The position numbers and the translations under genes are program-made. Positions 33,840 through 45,800 of a DNA stretch of 64,000 nucleotides are shown in pieces; position 1 is the stretch's first letter; the number at the start of each line of letters is the position of its first letter. The notes beneath the pieces are model-generated. The model was not told the origin of the DNA and did no database searches. It saw only the letters and a program-made list of their open reading frames with translations. The stretch is from Ctena decussata (taxonomy: Eukaryota > Mollusca > Bivalvia > Lucinida > Lucinidae), in contig OZ022502.1 of assembly GCA_963989385.1 (NCBI GenBank), positions 9,501,001 through 9,565,000 on the forward strand, read 5' to 3'.

Positions 33840-36800
33840 GTTTTTATTTTCAACTGTTAATTAGTACACATTACCCAGGCCTCATACTTTTCAGGCTTTT
33901 GCAGGATTTCAGGCTTTCATTTCTTGAATTTTACTCGATTTCAGGCTTTGATTTATAAGTTTTCAGTGTTTTTTCTGCTTAAAAAGGGCTATTTTAGGCT
34001 GCGAAAGCAGGCATTTCAGGCTTGGGAAAGCTTTGTCAGTATGAGGCCTGATTACCATTATATCTATCAAGAAAAATGTAATTTTACCTCCATTTCACAA
34101 GAGAACATGACAAAACACGCGAAAAAACTGTTAATTGCAACATATTTTCGATAGGACCTAGATGGTGGACCTTAGAGTTTTTAGCTCTGTCTTTGGAGAA
34201 GCTTACATAGGAAGTCCCCATCCCCCACATATTAGTAGAGCCTACAACAAAATACAAGATAGGCGGATATGCATTCTCTGTAAGATAGGCAGATAGGCTT
34301 CTCTGTCACCTTCATCTGTCTGACAATGCACCCCCCCCCCCCCCCCCCCCCACACACACACACTTTCTGAAGTCTCTTAAACCTCTTTTTAAAGGGGCAG
34401 GCTGTCCTCCTTGGCCCTGTTCAGGAATCCTCTGGCCCGCATTATCCTACTGCAAACTTGCCTAATGGTCTTAAAATGCTCTCCTTATGCTTCTCATTGA
34501 TCACGCTCAGCTCGTTTAATATGCTTTCTTCCTATCTATATTGCGCTCAGTCAAACTATGACCATGATGGCAGGTTTGTGGTGTGGCACATAAGTTATCA
34601 CAAAAAAATAAGGGTCATACTTTTCTCCCTTCTTGTAAATGGGAGCCACATTAGCTTGCAGCCGGTCATCTGGTACTCTAGACTGGACCAAGGACTGGTT
34701 GAAAATGCAGGCAAGGACCAGCACTGCACTCTGTTAACACACATGCACTTAGGTCATCTGGACCTGTAGATTTATGGGGGTTAAGACGGTCTAATAGTTT
34801 TTTGACCCCATTAGGGTCAATGAATAAATCTCCAATATCTGGGTAGGGGGTTGGTCATTTCGATGGGGGTCACCTACTTGTTCCCGGCTTGTTGTCCTAT
34901 GCTTGCTCTTCTGTCTATTCAGTCTAATCTTATAACTTCAGAAAATAAAAATATTTGGACATATAGATCTGAGCAAACAGTGCAGATCTAGATCAGACTG
35001 GTCCTGAAGAAACAGTCTGATCAGGATCTATACTGTTTGCCATCCCATTTGCACCTTTTGGATGCATTACTGCGTTTTCACTGTTATAATATGTCAGACT
35101 ATAAATAAAATTTGTACCTTTTGTACCTGTACAACCAAATTGTTCAAATTTAGGTCAGTTACAGTAGTTATTTGACATGTTCCAATTTTCAGAATTTTTA
35201 ATGTACATGTACATGCATATTCAAGTTCTACAATCCATATTTACACTGGAGAATGAAATCTAACCATTGTGTTGCCGTAACTTATTGGTTGTCTAATTTC
35301 AGGATTGCATTTCAGTATGTATTTAAGTGATGCATGATGACATGAGAAGTCATTGCCCTGTGTGTAGTAGTATACAGATTTCTGCCATTATTTGGAAAAC
35401 AAACATTATATTGAGAAATTACGTGTACTTCAATCTTTTGCAGAATTGTTCCTAATTGTGTCACAAAAGCCAAGAATGTGAGAACAAGAATTTTTGTTGG
35501 TGATCAGATTGACGAATGTAAAGATTTGTCAGGTTTATATTATCTTTTACCCTTTCAAAAGGTAAGTGACAGTGGTCATATGAGTCGCGACACAAGAAAA
35601 CCAACAAAGTGGTTGTGCGCCCAGCGCGGATTCAGACCAGCCTGGGCATCCGTACAGTGTGATAAGAGTCTTGGCAGTGCACTTAAAGGGTAGCTGATGG
35701 CCTAAGCTACCTCCATACGTACAGGGAAGACTCTGATCAGACTGGGCAGATGCCTAGGCTGATCTGAGTCTGCTCTGGGCGCACAACCACTTTGTTGGTT
35801 TTCTTGTGTCGCGGCTCATATAAGGTTAACTTTTGCGGATAAATTTTCATATCTCTCACCCTATCAGGGGTCAGCCTAGAGCTCTCAGACAGGGAGAAGT
35901 CCTGCAACATTTTCTGTACTTTAGGGAGAAGTTTTGGTCCAAATTTTGGATTTCCTTATATGTTCTGTTCATTGTCACTTCTCCCTCAGCTCAAAATAGG
36001 GAGAAGTCAGCCAGGTCAGGGAGACTATTTCTCCCAAATCGCCCTCTAGGCTGAGCCCTGCCCTAACAATAAATTATGCTTTAATCACTGCCTTGATAAG
36101 GCAGTTCTAATGAGGAGGCACAATATATTTTTATGGCATTAGCATGCACTTCACTTTTGTTCTGCCAAGAGTAATATAACAACTTTTGACACTTCAGGTT
36201 TGCTTCCCTTGGCATCAAAACTCTTTCAGGATAGAGTCTACTGTTAAAAGAAAGAATTTGCTCCTTGGGGAGCATTTTGTATGTGTCCTTAAAATTGAAC
36301 ATTATGGTTTTAAAATGCAGTAATGCATCTAAAAGATGTAGGTGGAATGACAAACAGTGCAGACCCAGGCTTGTTGCTGGTTTACTTCCACTGCCAAGTC
36401 GTAACAAGACTGCTCCTGGTCAGGATCTGCACTGTTTACTGGGATCTATCTGTCCCAGTGCTTAGAATTTTTATTGTAGGTTCCAGTCTACAGATTATTT
36501 GATATTTTAGGGTTACCTGGTGAACTGGGAGATAGAGAAGCAAGTATGGGACTATATGTTTGGCAAGGATGTCCTTAAGGTAAGACCAGTAATTACGGTG
36601 AATAAATGGATACACCAAGGGAGGTCACTCTGACTTGGAACTAGTCATCTCCTTTCTAATAAGGGGCAACTTTTAAAGAAAAGAATTGGTTCCCTATGAG
36701 AGTGGAATAAAGACCAGAAGTCTGCTTTTGAAAGGGAGAAAACCTTTTAGTTTAAATATTATGCTCTGCCTTGAGATGTACCCATTAACCTAGACTTTTT

Positions 36801-39800
36801 GCATTGCATCACCCTTTGCAGGTAAGGTGGGATCTGCTATTTTTGTTTCTTTGATGTGTTCCTTGCTTCCAGAGGATCTTCCCTCAGAATTCTGGAATAG
36901 TTCTTATTCTTCACATAAAACATATGAGCCACAACATGACAAAGTGGCATGTGCACCCAGTGAAGACTCAGATTAGCCTGGATATCACTCTGATCAGAGT
37001 TTTAACTATCAGCATGAAGCTAGCCTGGACCCTTAGCTTCCCTTTAAGTGCACAGTGTAGACTCTGATCAGACTGGGCGGATGCCCAGGCTGATCTGAGT
37101 CTTCGCTGGGCGCATATGCCACTTTGGTGGATTTGTCGTGCAGTGGCTCATATGCTGTAAACACTCACTCAGTAAAACTGGTTTTGGTGAGAAAAGTCTT
37201 AATGTTTGCATGAAATTGTTGGCATATTTGAAGCTTGGATAAAAATGAGAGATTTATGGCATATGAATGAAAAAGACTCAGATCGGCCAGGGCATATGTA
37301 TAGTGTGATCAGGGTCCTTCTTTCATTGAATAAAGAAAGAGGCAAAAGAAATTTTCTGGAGCTCCAGTGATTGTTTATGTTGAGAGGGAAGACTCGAATC
37401 AGACTGCATGAATGCAAATACTGATCAGAGTCTTCCCTATTTGCAGGATGTAAGGTACTTCTGCCCTTTTTGCAGTACTCACATGCTGATGACATTTTAA
37501 TGATTTTTAGAAGTATTTGAGCCGCGACACGAGAAAACCAACAATGTGGTTGTATGTCCAGCGCAGACTCAGATCAGCCTGGGCATCCGCCCAGTCTGAT
37601 CAGAGTCTTCGCTGTCCGCGTGAAGGTAGCTTAGTCCCTTGGCCACCCTTTAAGCGCTTAGCAAAGACTCTGATCAGACTGGGTGGATGCCCAGGCTGAT
37701 CTGAGTCTGCACGGGTTGCACAACCACATTGTTTGTTTTGTCGTGTCGCGGCTCATTTATGTTCCTTCTGACAGGAGGCTACTCTCAGAGGAAAGAATTT
37801 GTGCTCAGAGAAAGGCAATCTTTTTCTTGAAGAGCAGCTGCCATTGGAGACTGGATTTGCCTATCGGGGACGCTATAAATGCTGTTCTAAAAACCATGAT
37901 AGTGTAGCCATATACATAAGATTAAATCATATTTACTTTGGTTTCTGTATTTAGGTAGATTTTAATGAGACCAGTATAGTTCTGACTGAGCCTTACTTCA
38001 ACTTCACATCAATACAGGAGGCTATAAATGAGATACTGTTTGAAGAATATCAGTTCAAATCAGTGTTCAGAACAAATCGTAAGTATGTATTGGGGCAGAA
38101 GGGCAGTGTATGATCACAGGGTTGCCATGGTCAGGGAAAAACATATGGAAAATGAATTTTCTTCTTGGTCAGGGAAAAGTCAGGGAATTTTAAAATTAGT
38201 GGCTATCATAGTGTGGCAGTCTTCAGAAAATATACTAATTCTGTTCAAGGCAAAAGGATGTATAAAGGACTAGGTATGATTTGGGCCATATTTGGCCCCC
38301 TCATTTATGAATTTTCAAAATTGCACTTCTTAAACTTCCTTTCATGTCATGTATGAGTTTAAACCTTTATCCATCAGTTCTGATTACAATAATCCATATT
38401 CTAATGATACTTTACTTCTTCTGAGCCTCTAAATGTACCTATCCTCAGCCGATTTTGGCAGTTTCGACCATTTTCTGCTTGCATTTGGGCCAAAAACTAC
38501 CTGAGCGCAGGCAAGTGCACAGCTGACTTTTTGCATAATGATGCATTTTAACAGCGCCAACAATGTGTGAAAAATTCAGCTGTGCACTTGCCTGCACTGA
38601 CACCTAATTTTAAACTTTTCTATATGAAATAACGTCATTGACAACTGTTGTCTTGCAAGGACGCGCGTGCAGCCGGAACTCTTTTGACAGTGAAGGTAGA
38701 CAATCTACGGATCGCCAAGATATATTACTAAATAAAACAACCAAAACAGACCGCTTTACCTTTTTTGGTAAGCAATACCAGGACATATGATGCAAAACAT
38801 AGTTTTTCGCTTCTTCATTCATGACGACGCTTGACCTACTGTCAGAAACAACTCCAGATTGGGAAGGATACATGCAACTGCAATGTTGCAGTCGGGACAG
38901 CGCATAAAAGACGGGACCGAAAGACGGTACTTGTACTACCGCTGAGCCACTTGGGGAACGTCATTAGAAAAATTGAAATAGTAATAGTAGTAGTACGATA
39001 TTTGAATTCATATATCAATTAATTGTTATTGGTGTTGGTGATGGGAGATGTGCGTGCGTGTGTGTGTGCGTGTGTGTGTGAAGTGTAGCTGGGATTGGGG
39101 GATGGGGTCATAAAATTTTTGGTCACCTATCTGGGGACGGGGGGTGGGCGGTGGGGTGGGGGTTGGAAAGAATAGGTAAATTTTAGTGAGACTTGCGGGG
39201 GGGGGGGGGGGGATCAGAAAATTGGGGGGGGGGGATCAGAAAATTTGGGTGAACCATATGAAAATGTAGCCGGACCCCCCCCCCCCCCCCCCCCCCCCCG
39301 CACACGCACACCTGATAAAAAGGACTCGTCCCTTAAATTGCACGTTAGAGTTGCTCCCATTTCATAAATTAAACCAAGTAACATCAAAACTGAGAAAAGA
39401 AGGGATTACGCCTGTTTTTCAGGGTAGATCCTAACTATCCAGAACAAGTCTGGGACATGTCTAACAAAAGAATGATAGACTCTCAGTCGATGGATAGAAC
39501 ATTGCTCTGAGCTATAGGCCTACAATCATGAGTGTTATGGCGACAATGCATTTCTGGACTGCACTCAGCGTCAAAAAGAAGATTTAAGGAAAAGAACTAT
39601 ATGAGCATTTTGCTTCCTTTCGTATCCTTATATAAATTTATCACAATATATGTTGAACATATTTTTTTTTCGAAAAAAATATGTTGAAACCAAAAAGATC
39701 TAAAACTGATCCTTTGTGAGGAAAGTCTGCCGTAGTTGATAATAGAACCATAGTAACAGCTAAGCTATGGAAAAGTATGAGCAATGCATAATTCAATCAA

Positions 39801-42800
39801 AAGAGTCATTGCCCTTTGTTTCCAATATCTACGGCTGTTTATATAATATGACAAAGATTGTGAATTAACCAGTTACCGGTATTACGGTATGAATAACTCG
39901 GTGTCTTAGTTACCCCACCCACTCTCATACATGAAATACACGACTAAATCATTCTGCTGATTAGCTTCAATTAAGAGTTTATATTACATATTTGGTTGGC
40001 ATACTACTAACTTAAAAATTGTGCGAAAATAATGAACCACACGATTAAAACAAGTATAACACATGTATGAAAGATATCTTATTTCTTGTTTCGCTTCATC
40101 TATTTCTTTGAAAATCGTTGCCATGGAAACGGGTAGGGTAAAATAATTATTTTTTATTGTGTTTATATAACAACGTTTATAAAAGGAAGCTCATAAAAAT
40201 GTGGCCGATGTTTGCAAAACTAAGTCAGCAGTTATAAAAAGATATGTGTTCATTACCATTAACTACTATGCAGTTTCAATGTAAAACATAAGTTATCCCC
40301 CTTTTTCTTTCTTAGAAATATTTTTTCCTTCGAATGCAAAATATGTTTATTTTCTTTATATCCTTGTTGTTGTATAACCATTTCCTACTATTTTCAACTG
40401 ATCAACTCTCAAGAATAATGGAAATTTTATCCATACCCCCCATATTTTTTTGAATATTTTTTCAGTCTTCCGTTTTCTTTTAGACTAATATGTACTATTC
40501 AGTGAAAAGTGACTGCTGCACATGAATTGATCTTGAAATGAAAGGTTTATCTAAATTCCATTGAAAGACAAAATACTGCAATTGTGGCACGCCCCTAAAA
40601 CGTTAATTTTCGATCGAAAAAACTGTTTGATATAGCCTTCCTGTAATCCGACAATTTCAGTGATCTATCAAGAGTTATCGCCCTTCATGCAAGTGATAAA
40701 ATGCAGACCAGTAACTGTGAAAGAGATTTAGTATTAAAATTACATACAGTATGTGATCTAATACTTATCATTTACATTTAAATTCCTTTCCTTGTTATAT
40801 AAGGCAAAATGTATCCCTACCCCCTAAACTTTGCTAAAAAGCAGGGCAGAAATGCATGAACAAACGAATGGCTGTAACTTTCCTTGTACATGCCGTAACA
40901 TCTCCATTTTCTAGATTTATATTGTTGACAAGGTGACTAATGAAAAAAACAATATTTGAATAAATTTTGAGAGGGGGCCAAATATGGCCCAAATTGAACC
41001 TAGTCCTTTCTAGAGAGATAGTCCAGACACATCTTCCTCCTCATTGGAGGTTACTCTGAAAAGAAAGAATTTGCTACCTTGGGGGAGCAAATTCTCTCAT
41101 ACTATAATAACCCCTAACTTTCAAGTGACACTGTTAAAGTAAAGGGTAAAATCAAGTTTGGATCCATAAAAGGGTATTGAAAACTGTAATGTGTCAGAGG
41201 AAAGTCAGTGAAAAGTTGGTAAATTTTTAAGTGGCAAACCTATTATTGCAGACTTGAATTGGTAGGTATAACAGCATTTGAGCAACCTTCATTGAAGAGG
41301 AGTGGCATGTTAGAAGTGGAGTCATGCTCATGCATGTATTGAAAAGACATGGAAAGTGATTTTCAGGCCTACTGTTCCAAATGGCATTATGAGCCAGGAA
41401 GATGATGTCGACTTGGTTTTGCTTAATAATGCAGAGAGACTCAAGTTAGTCATATCAGTAGTACGAATCATTAAAGTGGATAGAGAAAAACAATCACAAC
41501 CTAGCCCTTTGTGGAACTCTAGTTCTCAAATCATTTGATTCATTGTCAAAATTGTCTTAAAAGTTAGCATTAAATGGTTGACAGCAACTTAAGCTTTTTG
41601 TTTGTTATTTCAGCATCTTTTCTTAGTCAGTATAAACACAACAAAGACTCTCCAGGAAAGAAGTTATGTACGGTGGTGGTAGACACAGGATACTCATTCT
41701 CACATATTGTACCCTATTACAAGAACCAGAAATTGACAGAATCAGTTATCAGGTAACATTTTTATGTATTAAGGTGCATGGATATGTGTTCATGTTTTTC
41801 AACCTTTTTACAAAGGGTAACAGTTTTCATGAATTGACTGCCTGTTTCTTTCCTTGGATGACGTAGCCTTCCTAAAATGGGTCTACTCTTAATGGAAAGA
41901 CTTTGCTCCTACAGGAGCAAATTCTTCCCTTTAAGAGTTGACCCCCATTGAGAAGGGAGGCAAAAATAAAAATGGCAGAGTTGCTTCCCCTGAAAGTATG
42001 TTTATTCACCATAATGTTTATTGATAAACCTGCAAGGGAGATCACTCTGACAGGGAAATATTTGTCTCCCTTGTCATAAGGGGCTACTCTTAAAGGAAAG
42101 AATTTGCTCTGTGTAGAAAAAAAAATGATTTCCTTTAAGAGTAGTCTACCCATTAGAAGGGAAGCAGATACTATTCTGATATAGTTCTGTCCCTTGTTAA
42201 CATAGTACCCAAACTATAGAGGTGTAATCATACACCTTGAATGACATAACTAATTACCATATTACCATGTAATTCTGTTCTCATCCTAAGCATTGGCTGG
42301 AGTGTTCATGTAGATCTCTATAATGTAAACAGGAGAGTATGGATGGCTTAGATGCTTTACATCCTTCATCCTTTCAACAGTATTTCAGTTATATCATGAC
42401 TGTGGAAGGGTGATTATGAAAAGCTATGTGTAGTAAAATGAAATTTAGGTTTGGACAGAATCTTGCCTCCATCAGGACTCAAACATGAGCTGAAGTTGAG
42501 AGTGCTAACCATTTTGGCTACCTGATCATTTCTCTGATTTCAGAGTAAGAAAAAAAGAATTAACCAGGAAATATTCTTGAAAATTTTTAGACACAAAACT
42601 TTACAGATGCACAGTTTTATAAAAATAAGACTATTCTGAAATGCTTGTGATTTTTTCCCCAGTCTAAAAAACCCATTTGATACTCATGATTTTAAAACTG
42701 CAAATATTGCCATCAACACTAATTCATGGAAATAAACTTCATGCAGCATACACACATAGTGACAGATCAGCCTGCATATCCTGTTGTACCAGTAGTCAAC

Positions 42801-45800
42801 CCTCACGATAACAGTATTCACCACAACAGCAAAATGTTTATAACATCATTTTGCTATGCATAGAATAGGTTTATTAATAGGGCTGCAAGCAAGATTAGTT
42901 CTGCACTAATTGTGTTATCTTCTTAGAAAAACTTTATCAATCAAATTCAGAATATATATTTTTTACAACAGCAAAATCAGTTTCATGTCAGAATGTTTGC
43001 AAACGCTTCCTGGTGTTTTAAAGGGGCTATTGTTTTATTTTATTTTTTTTCCTTTTTTGCTATTTTTCAGGGTAAATGTTGGTGGCAAACTTTTAACCAA
43101 TCACTTAAAGGAAATCATATCATACAGGTAGGTTTGAAGACAATGAAAAACAGATGGTCTAAATGAGCCCTGACATGACAAAACCAACAAAGTGGCATGT
43201 GCACCAAGCAAAGATTCAGATCAGCTTGGGCATCTGCCCAGTCTGATCAAAGTATTCGCTGTCAGCATGCAGCTAGCTTAGACACTTAGCTACTCTTTAA
43301 GAGCACATCACAGTCTCTAATCAGACTGGGGGAATGCACAGTTTCATCTGAGTCTTCACTGGGTGCACATGCCACTTTGTTGGTTTTGTTGCATCACAGC
43401 TTAAATATTGGAACAGGGGCCGTACTCATAAAGCCACTTAAGTCATTGCTATGCTGTTGCTAAGGCTAAATATCTTTAAAGGAGATTCCCTACAACTATG
43501 AAATTTGATCTGGAGGAACAGTCTTTGTAAGACTGTTCCCCCAGAGCAAATTTCATAGTTGTAGGGAATCTTCTTCATAGAAATTTAGCCATAGCAACAG
43601 CATAGCAACCACTTAAGTCCTTTTATGAATACGGCCCCAGAAGTGCTAAAGTAAACATTGTAGTCTCAGATAAAGTAGCTCCTTAAGGTTAAGTACACTT
43701 TCCAGGGAAGCAACTCTGGTGTTTTAATTTAAGTGTCTCTTATAAATAGGAGTCAGCTCTTAAAAGTCAAATGAGAAGAACTTTTTAATAAAAGTTTTGA
43801 GGTTAACTGCATTGATTAGGAAACAGGTTTTCAAACATTCTTAAAATTCCTAAAAAATCCTAATTTTAGTTAGACCTTGTTTCGGTCTTTTTCGCAAAAT
43901 GTATAAGGGCTAGTGTAATAAAACTTGGTATGTTCTTACATCAGCACATTATATGCACTTAATGCATGCACCATTTTTGACCTTGACCTACTTGTCTAGA
44001 TATTTAGGCTAATAATTGACTAAACAAACAGTTTCATGTGTGCCCAGCTAAGACTCAGATCGGCCTGGGCATTTGCCCAGTCTGGTCAGAGTCTTTGCTG
44101 TGGGCACTGAGGTAGCTTAGATCCTTAGCTGTCCACAGTGAGGACTCTGATCAGACTGGCAGATGCCCAGGCTGATCTAAGTCTTCGCTGGGTGCACATG
44201 CACTCTGTTGGTTTTGTCATGTCATGGCTTATATTATCTTTAGACAGCTGATGGTGATGGATGAATCCTATGTTATCAACCAGCTGAAGGAAGATGTCAG
44301 CTATGTGTCTACTCAATTTAATATTGATATGCAAATAGCCAGGTAGGTTCTAACTCTATACCAGTGCTGGAAACTCGCAAGATTAATGTGGTGGCCCAAA
44401 AGCTAAACAGGCTTAACTTTCAGTGGCCCAAATTATCCGCTACCTAAAGTTCCCATTCATTTAGTATTGCCAGAAAGATAAATTTGGGCAACTAAAGGTC
44501 AAATTTTGGAGATTTCTGGTGGCCTGAGACAAAAAAGGCGCATTTGGCCACCGGGCCACTGGCCGTTTCCAGCACTGCTATACTGTAAATTGTATTGAGT
44601 TTGAGATCAAATTATTTTGGTTAAATCTACAACTGGCAGAAAGTATGACATGCATAGGTATTGCTTCTTGTGTTTTCCTTCATAAAAAAGCTTTTCGTCA
44701 GATTTGATTCCTGAAAACACAGGGCCGAATTGCAAACAGTGTATATTCTAAGCAGTCTGTGCTTATGAAGTCTTCTAATTTGGGTCTATGCTGGCAACTT
44801 AGCAATTTTTACCATGGCTTGATATTCAATATTTTAGAACATTTATCGTATTTCCCACAGAAAGAAGGGAGCAGAAAACACAGTGATGAGGGACTATGTG
44901 CTACCAGATTACACTCATATAAAACGAGGATTTATTAGACCTCTAGAAGAAACTACTGGGAAAGCTCAGGGCAATGAACAGGTGAGGGAAGAGTAACTTC
45001 AAATTGAATAAAGTCTGAAGTTCACCGGATTTACATGTCATGAACCCTTTTTAGCTCGCCTAAACGAAGTTCAGGAAGAGCTATTGTACTACCCCCGGTG
45101 TCGGCGTTGGCAGCATTAGTAAAATGTTATAGTTTTACGTTAAAGTGTTTTAGGTGATGGGCAAGGCGCTGTCAGGCGAGCTATCCTGTCCTGGTGACAG
45201 GTCTTGTTTTAGTAGTGAACTTGTCTTTTCTTATAATTTGGATGAGTCCATTTCTAATTGTTGGGTTTTTTTGGCAAACGTTTTCAATTTCATTGTAATT
45301 TGCATAGAAGTTTCTGAGAGCAAACAGTGTAGACCCTAATCAGATGCCGCATTCTGCAGCATTTGAACTGGGTCTGCATTGTTTGCATATTACCCCAAAA
45401 TGGATTCCTAGTCTGAAAAGGGTTAAAATGGACAAAAAATTAAACTTCCTTTCCTATATTTCGGATTCCGTCGTATAGAACAGAAAGTTGTAAGTTGTAT
45501 TGATTCCCCTAAAACCTGCCATAAAGAAAAGTTCCAAGTTCCTGGTGCAGGGAAGTGATTGACATAAGAGCAGCGAAACAACAAAACCAACAAAGTGGCA
45601 TGTGCACCCAGCGAATCATCAGATCAGTCTGGGCATTGAGGTAGCTTAGCCCCTTAGCTACTCTTTTAATGTGTAGCGAAGACAGACTCTTATCAGACTG
45701 GGCAGATGCCCAGGCTGATCTGAGTATTTGCTGGGTGCACATGCCACTTTGTTTTTTTGATGTGTAGTGGCTCATACAAAAGCCATCTTTGATTTGCCAT

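Noticed and set aside
386..45773. CRISPR-like or satellite interpretation of the repeated FB1 sequences
   Set aside because: Copies are dispersed over 45 kb, palindromic over their full length and flanked by target duplications; there is no repeat-spacer array.
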